Part shown: piece after piece, positions 1-6,422 of the stretch
Numbering within the stretch: position 1 is the stretch's first letter
Layout: each line of letters begins with the position of its first letter
Assembly: GCA_031426215.1 (NCBI GenBank)
Contig: JANPKU010000082.1
Location: forward strand, 1-25,147
Direction of reading: 5' to 3'
From: Sva-07 sp031426215
GTDB taxonomy: Bacteria; Actinomycetota; Acidimicrobiia; Acidimicrobiales; Ilumatobacteraceae
DNA: 25,147 nt
Translations under genes and position numbers: made by a program
The notes under the pieces: model-generated
Seen by the model: only the letters and a program-made list of their open reading frames with translations
Database searches by the model: none
Told to the model about the DNA's origin: nothing

Positions 1-19
1 GTTGCGTGTCGACTACTGA

Positions 20-35
20 TGTTCCACGTGAAACA
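20..35. promoter_or_regulatory. parS: parS centromere site
   Basis: The 16-base sequence TGTTCCACGTGAAACA matches the near-universal bacterial parS palindrome, in the form known from Bacillus. ParB binds such sites, loads as a CTP-dependent clamp and spreads along DNA. It lies just upstream of the parA coding region, where origin-proximal parS sites are usual. The first possible in-frame ATG of the parA frame (35-37) overlaps its last base, which argues that parA starts further downstream. Confidence 0.93.
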
Positions 36-121
36 TGTGGTCGGGATGGGCCCGCAGCATCCGAATGAGCGTGCAGGCCCGTCGTCGCGTGGTACGGTCG
101 GAACCTCCTTGCCCTCCGAGA

Positions 122-991
122 ATGGAGTACCTGTTGTCGGAACCCGACCCCCCAACCGAAGCGCCGCATCAGCCAGACGCTGTACTCGTGCCTCAAGATC
201 CGCCTGCTCCGACTGTTGCGCATCCCCTTCCTCGGGTCATTGCGCTGGCGAACCAGAAAGGTGGCGTGGGGAAGACGACCACGACCGTGAACATCGGCGC
301 AGCATTGGCGGACATGGGGTTGCGGACGCTGATCATCGATCTCGACCCACAGGGAAACGCATCCACCGGACTCGGAATCGAGAACCGTGGGCTCGAACAC
401 TCGATGTATCACGTGTTGTTGCACGAGGAACCGCTCGAGAACGTGGTCGAACCCACCGATGTCAAGAACCTGTTCGTCGCTCCCGCGTCGCTTGACCTCG
501 CAGGTGCCGAGATCGAGTTGGTGCCGGCCTTCAGTCGTGAGCAACGCTTGAAGCGAGCGATCGACGCAGTCCTCGACGATTATGACTACGTGCTCATCGA
601 CTGCCCACCGTCGTTGGGTCTGCTGACCGTCAATGGCCTCGCTGCGGCGAGCGAGGTGATGGTCCCGATCCAATGTGAGTACTACGCTTTGGAAGGCCTC
701 GGCCAGCTCCTTCGCAACGTTGATCTGGTCAAACGAAATTTGAATCCGACCTTGGAGATGAGCACGATTCTGTGCGTCATGTTCGATGCTCGAACCAAAC
801 TCTCCGGACAGGTTGTCAGCGAGGTGCGCGAACACTTCGGCGACAAGGTCCTCAAGTCGGTGATCCCACGGTCGGTTCGCCTGTCCGAGGCCCCCTCGTT
901 CGGCCAGCCGATCACCACGTTCGATCCGACGTCTCGAGGCGCCATTGCCTATCGAGACGCCGCGCGGGAGGTACACCATGGCGCGATCTAG
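122..991 (+). CDS. parA: ParA/Soj chromosome-partitioning ATPase
   Basis: ParA-family P-loop ATPase that works with ParB and parS to segregate the chromosome origin region. The deviant Walker A motif KGGVGKTT follows 'ALANQ'; the Walker A' motif IDLDPQGNAS and Walker B IDCPPSLG are intact. The frame is open from 35 (318 codons), but a start there overlaps parS. ATG122 gives 289 residues with a proline-rich N-terminal tail of about 40 residues before the ATPase fold. ATG65 is also possible, and no strong ribosome binding site decides between them. A TACGGT box (93-98) could be a -10 for the ATG122 start. The 3' end overlaps parB by 14 bases, so the two are translationally linked. Confidence 0.9.
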   Translation: MEYLLSEPDPPTEAPHQPDAVLVPQDPPAPTVAHPLPRVIALANQKGGVGKTTTTVNIGAALADMGLRTLIIDLDPQGNASTGLGIENRGLEHSMYHVLLHEEPLENVVEPTDVKNLFVAPASLDLAGAEIELVPAFSREQRLKRAIDAVLDDYDYVLIDCPPSLGLLTVNGLAAASEVMVPIQCEYYALEGLGQLLRNVDLVKRNLNPTLEMSTILCVMFDARTKLSGQVVSEVREHFGDKVLKSVIPRSVRLSEAPSFGQPITTFDPTSRGAIAYRDAAREVHHGAI

Positions 992-1898
992 CGGGCTCGG
1001 TAAGGGACTGAGCTCGATCATCCCCGGAGCAGATCTGGTCGAGGCAGACACGACGCACGGTGCGGTGCTGTCCGACATTCCTGTTGCTTCGGTGTCACCG
1101 AACCCCAATCAGCCACGAGTTCATTTCGACGAGGAGAGCCTCACGGAACTGTCGGCGTCGATTGCCGAGATGGGTGTGTTGCAGCCGATTCTCGTCCGTC
1201 CGCTCGGCGATGGAGCCTTCGAGTTGGTTGCCGGCGAACGCCGTTGGCGAGCTGCACAGCGAGCAGGACTCGCAACGATCCCGGCGATTGTCCGACTGAC
1301 CGACGATGCCAGCTCCGTCGAGCAGGCACTGGTCGAGAATCTTCACCGGCAGGATCTGACCGCACTCGAGGAGGCGGCGGCGTACCAACAGCTCCTCGAT
1401 GAATTCGGGCTTACCCATGATCAGATGGCGACACGGGTGGGCAAGAGCCGATCTGCGATCACCAACAGTCTGCGACTCCTCGGGCTCCCACCGGCGGTGC
1501 AGCGGCTGCTGGCTGACGGCCAGTTGTCCGCGGGTCATGCCCGCGCACTCCTGGGCACGCCGGACCGTTCGCGCCAGGAACAGCTCGCCCGTGAGGCTGC
1601 GGCCGGCGGCTGGTCAGTTCGAATGGTCGAAGATGCGGTGCGCGCTGAAGGTGCATCCGTCGCCGATGTCGCCCCGGACATCGCCGCAGATGAACCGGAA
1701 GCCGTGCTGGTCGACGGTGCAGGGTTGACGCCGTCGACGCGATTACGACCTCCCGGACTCCTCGAACTCGAGCACCTGCTCGCCGAGCACCTCGACACGC
1801 GCGTGAGTGTCCAGATGACAGCCAAGAAGGGACGTGTGACGATCGAGTTCGCCGACCTCGAGGATCTCGAGCGGATCTACCGCGCGATGACGAGTTGA
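978..1898 (+). CDS. parB: ParB chromosome-partitioning CTPase/clamp
   Basis: ParB family, 306 residues, binds parS and spreads as a CTP-gated clamp. ATG978 is chosen because GGGAGGT (966-972) lies 5 bases upstream and the product begins MARSSGLGKGLSSII, a typical ParB N-terminus (ParA-interaction segment). The CTP-binding box GERRWRAA is at residues 86-93, the ENLHRQDL box at 120-127 and the helix-turn-helix (TRVGKSRSAITNSL) around 152-165. The dimerisation domain is at the C-terminus. Overlaps the end of parA by 14 bases. It converges on the minus-strand CwlM-like gene. Confidence 0.95.
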   Translation: MARSSGLGKGLSSIIPGADLVEADTTHGAVLSDIPVASVSPNPNQPRVHFDEESLTELSASIAEMGVLQPILVRPLGDGAFELVAGERRWRAAQRAGLATIPAIVRLTDDASSVEQALVENLHRQDLTALEEAAAYQQLLDEFGLTHDQMATRVGKSRSAITNSLRLLGLPPAVQRLLADGQLSAGHARALLGTPDRSRQEQLAREAAAGGWSVRMVEDAVRAEGASVADVAPDIAADEPEAVLVDGAGLTPSTRLRPPGLLELEHLLAEHLDTRVSVQMTAKKGRVTIEFADLEDLERIYRAMTS

Positions 1899-2084
1899 CG
1901 GAGCTGTCCACAGCAATCCCGACCCTCACGTCGCGCGTGAGGATGAGACCGTTGGGTGTCGAGGGTCCGTCACGATCCGTCACCAAACCCTGCCGTTCAC
2001 CTGCCGTTCACCCACGCTGCGTGGCGGCCAACTCAATGTCATGTCGAGCCGAACCCACAGGCTGTGCGCAAGGCTGTGTATAAC
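1899..2084. other. parB / cwlM convergent intergenic region
   Basis: No gene is seen in these 186 bases. They hold a short hairpin (CTCACG/CGTGAG, 1925-1941), not followed by a T-run; a perfect tandem pair of CTGCCGTTCAC (1990-2000 and 2001-2011); one DnaA-box-like 9-mer near parB (CTGTCCACA, 1904-1912, one mismatch to TTGTCCACA); and a consensus DnaA box at 2075-2083. Transcription converges here from both sides. Confidence 0.5.
2075..2083 (-). promoter_or_regulatory. DnaA box (TTATACACA)
   Basis: Read on the minus strand this is TTATACACA, matching the TTATNCACA DnaA-box consensus. It lies directly downstream of the cwlM stop codon. A single box in a convergent region may simply titrate DnaA, or be chance. 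Confidence 0.45.
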
Positions 2085-3059
2085 TCAGCGATCAGTGGAT
2101 GAAGCGCCGGACGTCCATGCGGTCACGGCCTCGACGATCGCATCGGTGATCGCATCGGTCGCGTCTACGGCGGCGCGGACGGGGCCCAGCGAACACAGCA
2201 CCGCAGGCATTCTCGTCTCACGCAGGACCGGAAGTCGCATTCCCTTGATTTCGGGCGCCGGAAGCGGTGAACTCCAGTGCGAGACGATCCCGGTCGCCAG
2301 CGCCCGACCACCGATCGACTCGAACGTCGGTACGGCGAAATAGGCACAGAGCGAACGACTGTCTGATCGGGCTTCGAAGCCGACATACACGTGAGCTCCG
2401 AAACGATTGGCGGCGGCGGCTTGTGACGCTGCTTCGTACTCGTCGGTGGACACCACCGTGGCTCCACTGGTGCGCAGGGTTCGAGTGACCGATCGGGTGA
2501 TCGCGCTCAATCCACCGAACTGGCCGACCACGATGCGCAGTGTGCGCAGGGAGGCGTGGGTGGTCATCGCCTCACGCACCGACGCAATGCCGGGACCGGA
2601 GCCCGTCTGACGACGGAGCAGTTCGAGCATTCGAACGGTGTGCGAGCCACAGATGCCGTCGGGAGTGAGCCCGCCGTTGCGCTGGAACTCCTCGAGCGCC
2701 CGTGCTGTCGCCGGTCCGAAGATGCCGTCGGGACGACCGCAATCGAACCCGAGGCGGTTGAGCGCATCTTGGAGTTCGGCGATGTCGTCTCCACGTAGCT
2801 GCGGTGCGGCGAGCACGAGAACGCGGTCGCCGAGGCGCCAACCGGCCTCCACGATGGCCATCCACGTGTGTTCGTCACACGAGCCGCTGGTGTGGAGACC
2901 TCGCAAGCGCTGGAACGACGTCACTGCGTCGTGGGTCGCCGTGCCGAATTCGCCGGGTACGTCGCCGTTCGGAACCAATCCTGCAGCACCGAGTCGGCGC
3001 TGCAGGTCACGGATCGCGTCGCCGCGCTGCCCTTGCGTCAGCGGGAACCGACTGGTCAG
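2085..3059 (-). CDS. cwlM: CwlM-like pseudo-amidase with two peptidoglycan-binding domains
   Basis: The product has two PG_binding_1-type repeats (about residues 7-60, with 'LTQGQRGDAIRDLQRRL', and about 77-135, with 'DIAELQDALNRLGFDCGRPDG') and then a domain at about 170-320 positioned like Amidase_3. No signal peptide is seen, so it is probably cytoplasmic, as mycobacterial CwlM is; there CwlM is a PknB substrate that activates MurA. The amidase zinc motifs are not recognisable: the strand expected to read like 'DPGHGG' reads IVVGQFGG, and the SIHxN-like position reads GFEARS. I infer a non-catalytic regulator. The start is unclear: no ATG, GTG or TTG lies in a sensible place. CTG3059, forming a CTGA overlap with the trxA stop, is the best guess (324 residues). 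Context (trxA, trxB, sigma next door) supports the CwlM name. Confidence 0.78.
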   Translation of the reverse strand: MTSRFPLTQGQRGDAIRDLQRRLGAAGLVPNGDVPGEFGTATHDAVTSFQRLRGLHTSGSCDEHTWMAIVEAGWRLGDRVLVLAAPQLRGDDIAELQDALNRLGFDCGRPDGIFGPATARALEEFQRNGGLTPDGICGSHTVRMLELLRRQTGSGPGIASVREAMTTHASLRTLRIVVGQFGGLSAITRSVTRTLRTSGATVVSTDEYEAASQAAAANRFGAHVYVGFEARSDSRSLCAYFAVPTFESIGGRALATGIVSHWSSPLPAPEIKGMRLPVLRETRMPAVLCSLGPVRAAVDATDAITDAIVEAVTAWTSGASSTDR

Positions 3060-3394
3060 TGCGTCGTTGCGAGGAATTCGTCGAGCTCCTGGAGCAGGGT
3101 GCCCTTGCTCTTGGCACCGACGAGACGCTTGGAGACCTCGCCGCCCGAGAACACCAGCAGCGTGGGAATGCTCATCACGTTGTAGCGCATGGCCAGGTCT
3201 GGGTGGTCGTCGACGTTGAGTTTGGCGACCGTGAGATCGGTGGCGTGCTCGTCGGCGATTTCGGCGAGGATCGGCGCGATCTGCTTGCACGGACCGCACC
3301 ATTCGGCCCAGAAGTCGACGATCACGGGCTTGTCCGACCCGATCACGGTTTCGTCGAAGGTGTTGGAGGACAAGTTGACGATGCCGTCTGCCAT
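3056..3394 (-). CDS. trxA: Thioredoxin
   Basis: 112-residue thioredoxin, the general cytoplasmic dithiol reductant recharged by the neighbouring TrxB. The active site WCGPC is at residues 32-36 and the cis-proline loop SIPT is near residue 77. ATG3394 is preferred over an upstream ATG at 3433 because AGGAA lies about 7 bases before it and the product begins like typical thioredoxins (MADGIVNLSS). It lies 100 bases downstream of trxB and its stop overlaps the probable start of the CwlM-like gene. Confidence 0.96.
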   Translation of the reverse strand: MADGIVNLSSNTFDETVIGSDKPVIVDFWAEWCGPCKQIAPILAEIADEHATDLTVAKLNVDDHPDLAMRYNVMSIPTLLVFSGGEVSKRLVGAKSKGTLLQELDEFLATTH

Positions 3395-3421
3395 GGCAGG
3401 TTCCTTTCGAGGTTCACGAGC

Positions 3422-3427
3422 AGCGTA
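3422..3427 (-). promoter_or_regulatory. Possible trxA -10 box
   Basis: On the minus strand TACGCT lies 27 bases before the trxA ATG, in the 100-base trxB-trxA gap. It would give a leader of about 20 bases containing the AAGGA ribosome binding site. A TTGCAC further upstream is 20 bases away, a poor spacing. The gap also holds nested complementary blocks (GGGG 3440-3443 with CCCC 3454-3457; GTAGG 3425-3429 with CCTAC 3463-3467) that could fold as a weak terminator or attenuator. Confidence 0.3.
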
Positions 3428-3494
3428 GGTCACTCGTGTGGGGACCGGTGCAACCCCCGACCCCTACAGGAACATTCCCGATCCTGCTGCCGAG

Positions 3495-4448
3495 TCAGTG
3501 ATGGACGTTCGACTCGAGCCAGCGTTCGGCGTCGATCGCTGCCATACATCCGGATCCAGCCGCGGTGATTGCTTGGCGGTACACGGAGTCTTGAACATCG
3601 CCGCAGGCGAACACGCCCTCGATGTCGGTCAACGACGAATCGGGCTGGGTGATCAGGTAGCCGGTGTCGGGATTCATGGCGAGTTTGCCGACGAACAGGT
3701 CGGTGTTCGGACGGTGTCCGATGGCGACGAACAGCCCGGTGACCGCCAGGGTGGAGACCGAGCCGTCCTCGGTGTCGGTCAACTCGATGCCGCTGACCGA
3801 CGTGTCGCCGAAGATGTCGGTGACCTGTGCGTTCCAGCGGAAGTCGATCTTCGGGTTGGCGAACGCTCGGTCCTGCATGATCTTGGAGGCCCGAAGCTCG
3901 TGTCGGCGGTGGACGATGGTGACCTTGTCGGCGAACTTGGTGAGGAATGTGGCCTCCTCGATCGCCGAGTCGCCACCGCCGACCACGGCGATCTCGTGGC
4001 CGCGGAAGAAGAACCCGTCGCACGTCGCGCACGTGGACAGTCCGTGACCGATGAGGCGTCGCTCGGGTTCGAGCCCGAGCATCAGCGACTGCGCACCCGT
4101 GCTGACGATCACGCAGTGGGCCAGGTAGTCGGTGTCTCGAACGGACACTCGGAACGGTCGCTCGGAGAAATCGACGCCGGTGACCTTCTCGGTGAGGATC
4201 TCGGTACCGAAGCGTTGGGCCTGGCTGCGCATGTTGGCCATCAGATCCGGGCCCATGATGCCGTCGGGGAATCCGGGGAAGTTCTCCACCTCGGTGGTCA
4301 GCATCAGCTGACCACCGGGTTGATCGCTGGTGCTGGACGGCTCGCCCTCGATGAGCAGCGGTGCGAGGTTGGCCCGCGCCGTGTAGACCGCAGCGGTCAG
4401 ACCGGCAGGACCGGATCCGATGATGATGACGTCGCGAACATCTGACAT
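3495..4448 (-). CDS. trxB: Thioredoxin-disulfide reductase
   Basis: 317-residue FAD/NADPH enzyme that reduces thioredoxin. The FAD-binding GSGPAG is at residues 11-16, the redox-active CATC at 140-143, the NADPH-binding GGGDSA at 158-163 with HRRHELRAS at 180-188, and the second FAD motif ACGDV at 281-285. ATG4448 is preceded by GGGAG. Length and motif order are normal for the low-molecular-weight type. It is read just before trxA, a standard actinobacterial pair. Confidence 0.97.
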   Translation of the reverse strand: MSDVRDVIIIGSGPAGLTAAVYTARANLAPLLIEGEPSSTSDQPGGQLMLTTEVENFPGFPDGIMGPDLMANMRSQAQRFGTEILTEKVTGVDFSERPFRVSVRDTDYLAHCVIVSTGAQSLMLGLEPERRLIGHGLSTCATCDGFFFRGHEIAVVGGGDSAIEEATFLTKFADKVTIVHRRHELRASKIMQDRAFANPKIDFRWNAQVTDIFGDTSVSGIELTDTEDGSVSTLAVTGLFVAIGHRPNTDLFVGKLAMNPDTGYLITQPDSSLTDIEGVFACGDVQDSVYRQAITAAGSGCMAAIDAERWLESNVHH

Positions 4449-4490
4449 GTCACTCCCTCGTTGGGTGGATTCGAACGGCCGTGCGTCGCT

Positions 4491-4817
4491 TCAGCCGGCC
4501 GCGGCCGCGTTGCGTTTCCGGAACAGCAACAACCCGATGCCGCAGAGGATGCCGCCGACGATCAGATAGCTGAGGTACACGGCTCGCTCCCAGCCGACGG
4601 CCAGTTCCAACAGTGCCTGCAGACCCCGCATCAGTCCGATCAGGGTGATGATCGAGATGAACGTGCCGAGCATCAGTGCGATGAGGCCGAACACTGCACC
4701 CCGGGCGGCATAGACCAACTTCTGGGTGGTCTGCGAGCGCACGTTGTCGATGAGGCTGACCAACTTGTCGGTGGTCTCGGATGCCCAGTTCGGGTCCGTG
4801 AGTGGGTTGGCCGGCAT
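4491..4817 (-). CDS. Small two-helix membrane protein, unknown function
   Basis: 108 residues from ATG4817, which begins MPANPLTDPNW 22 bases after the anti-sigma stop. Starts further upstream would run into the anti-sigma gene. It has a soluble N-terminus (1-38), two hydrophobic segments (about 41-63 and 79-99) joined by a short loop, and a basic C-terminal end (RKRN). It resembles the loosely defined holin-like or Act-type small membrane proteins, but I cannot name a family. It sits between the anti-sigma gene and trxB (42-base gap), so it is probably co-transcribed. Confidence 0.65.
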   Translation of the reverse strand: MPANPLTDPNWASETTDKLVSLIDNVRSQTTQKLVYAARGAVFGLIALMLGTFISIITLIGLMRGLQALLELAVGWERAVYLSYLIVGGILCGIGLLLFRKRNAAAAG

Positions 4818-4839
4818 GGCGGCGAGGCTAGCTGCCCGT

Positions 4840-5760
4840 TCAGGGCAGTCGCACCCGAGCGACCTCGTCACACGTCGCCGCTCGGTACGCAATGGCCACA
4901 CTTCGACCCTCGTCGATCCCGACTACCACCTCCGTGTCACCGTAGACAGCAGGGCCGACGACGACATCGACGCCGAGACAGAGGGGGAGCTGCGCCTCGG
5001 GGAACAACTCATCGGTTCCGGAACCGTCACCGCCACCCTGCGCGCTCGTCGCTGCCGGGACGTCGGGTGAGACCGGCGCTCCGACCGCTGCCGCTGCGAA
5101 GTCGGCCAGGTCGCTGGCGGTCTGCAACCGGGTGAGTCCGGCGTCTTCGCCAGGGGGGGCGGGATCGGCGACACCCGTGTCGAGTTGGGCTTCGAGTTCG
5201 TTGGTCGCTTCACTTGCCGGCGCCAGAGCAGTGTCGGCCTGATCCTCGGAGAGCCGCTCATCGGTGGCGACCGCAGCGCGGCTGTTGCCCGCTTCGGTCT
5301 CGACGAGTGCTGCGTCGGAGGAGCTGGACGAGTCGTCCTCGCCGCCCATGCGGAGCTGGAGCGCCAACCCCCCGGCGAGCACCAACACCAAGCCTGCAGC
5401 TGCACCGCTGAGCCACCGCGTCGAGGCGGTGCGACGTCGGTCGGCCCTCCGCGAGGTCGTCGCGGTGACCGACGCCGCCCCTGCGACGGCCGCAGCATCG
5501 ATGCCCATCGGGACGCTGTCGCGTCGGACACCGGTGCGTTCGGCCTCGGGGACGCGGCTCCAGGCGTCGAGTGCGGATGCCAGATGGGCCTCACGCATCG
5601 AGATCGACGGTGCTTCGACATCGCCGAGCAGGAAACGGACCGTACGGAGCCGATCGACTTCTGCCAGCGCTTCCGGATCGGCTTCCACGCGGGCGCGCTC
5701 GTCGGGCGTGATGTCGCCGTCGAGGTACGCGCTCGCGAGGAAGGTCAGGTCGTCGTTCAT
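4840..5760 (-). CDS. Membrane anti-sigma factor (RsmA-like)
   Basis: 306 residues. The N-terminal 70 residues resemble an anti-sigma domain (LASAYLDGDITPDERARVEAD, a form often seen in actinobacterial regulators). One membrane span lies at about 117-137, followed by a long extracytoplasmic part that is Ser/Ala/Asp-rich and then a folded C-terminal segment of about 60 residues with two cysteines. The HxxxCxxC zinc motif of classical zinc anti-sigma factors is absent. Its ATG overlaps the sigma stop codon as ATGA, the usual coupling of a sigma factor with its anti-sigma, and this position is the main support for the role. Confidence 0.8.
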   Translation of the reverse strand: MNDDLTFLASAYLDGDITPDERARVEADPEALAEVDRLRTVRFLLGDVEAPSISMREAHLASALDAWSRVPEAERTGVRRDSVPMGIDAAAVAGAASVTATTSRRADRRRTASTRWLSGAAAGLVLVLAGGLALQLRMGGEDDSSSSSDAALVETEAGNSRAAVATDERLSEDQADTALAPASEATNELEAQLDTGVADPAPPGEDAGLTRLQTASDLADFAAAAVGAPVSPDVPAATSAQGGGDGSGTDELFPEAQLPLCLGVDVVVGPAVYGDTEVVVGIDEGRSVAIAYRAATCDEVARVRLP

Positions 5761-6422
5761 GTCGGATCAATTGGACGTTCGTCGGGGGCCGAGTGGTTCC
5801 CTCGATCTTCGCCGAGGAGCAGTTGCGAAGCGAGTGCGGCGCGACCTCGCGAGATGCGGGACTTCACGGTCCCGATGGGGACGTCGAGCGCTTCGGCGAT
5901 CTCGGCGTATTCAAGGTCTGCGACGTCGCGCAGGACCACGGCAACCCGGAGGTCCTCGGAGAGCTGATCGAGAGCGGTGTCGAGGACGAGTCGGTCGGGA
6001 AACGATTCGGTGTACCGGTCGGCTCGCGGATCGACCGCATCGGGGCGGTCATCCTCACCGACCACGTGGAGCGACGGACGACGCTCTCGCTTTCGTAACT
6101 CGTCGAGCGATGCGTTGGTGGCGATGCGGTAGGCCCAGGTGCTGAACGACGACCGCCCGTCGAAACGGGGAAGGCTGCGCACGATCTTGATCAGTGCCTC
6201 CTGGCACGCGTCGTCGGCGTCGCGCGTGCTCCCGGCGATTCGTCGACACACGGCGTGGATGCGGTCGTAGTGGCGACGCAACAACTGGTCGAGCGCGAAC
6301 TGATCGCCGCCTTGCGCGGCGGCGATCAAGGCAGCGTCGTCGAGGTGGCGGGGAATGAACGGAGCGTACCGAACAGGCCGTGGACGTGAGGGGATGTCAG
6401 CCGACGATGGCGATGTCGCCAA
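5757..6422 (-). CDS. sigM: ECF RNA polymerase sigma factor (SigM-like)
   Basis: 221 residues. Sigma region 2 spans about 45-112, with the 2.2 core-binding segment DADDACQEALIKI and the 2.3/2.4 segment FSTWAYRIATNASLDELRK. Region 4, about 150-200, has the helix-turn-helix EYAEIAEALDVPIGTVKSRISRGRAAL. There is a 25-residue N-terminal tail. The start at 6422 lies inside the end of the kinase gene (26-base overlap). The name SigM rests on gene order (trxA-trxB-anti-sigma-sigma-MviN-like), not on a measured identity. It is expected to be held at the membrane by the next gene product. Confidence 0.88.
   Translation of the reverse strand: MATSPSSADIPSRPRPVRYAPFIPRHLDDAALIAAAQGGDQFALDQLLRRHYDRIHAVCRRIAGSTRDADDACQEALIKIVRSLPRFDGRSSFSTWAYRIATNASLDELRKRERRPSLHVVGEDDRPDAVDPRADRYTESFPDRLVLDTALDQLSEDLRVAVVLRDVADLEYAEIAEALDVPIGTVKSRISRGRAALASQLLLGEDRGNHSAPDERPIDPT

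Noticed and set aside
1925..1941. CTCACG/CGTGAG hairpin as a parB terminator
   Set aside because: Only 6 base pairs and no T-run; not strong enough to call.
3060..3302. Upstream extension of the cwlM frame through trxA
   Set aside because: It overlaps the whole C-terminal half of thioredoxin, and the residues are Arg-rich shadow sequence.
2804..3568. 254-codon plus-strand frame opposite trxA and cwlM
   Set aside because: A shadow of trxA; the translation has no family resemblance.
3438..4445. 335-codon plus-strand open frame opposite trxB
   Set aside because: It is antisense to a clear thioredoxin reductase and has no recognisable motif; long antisense frames are expected in high-GC DNA.
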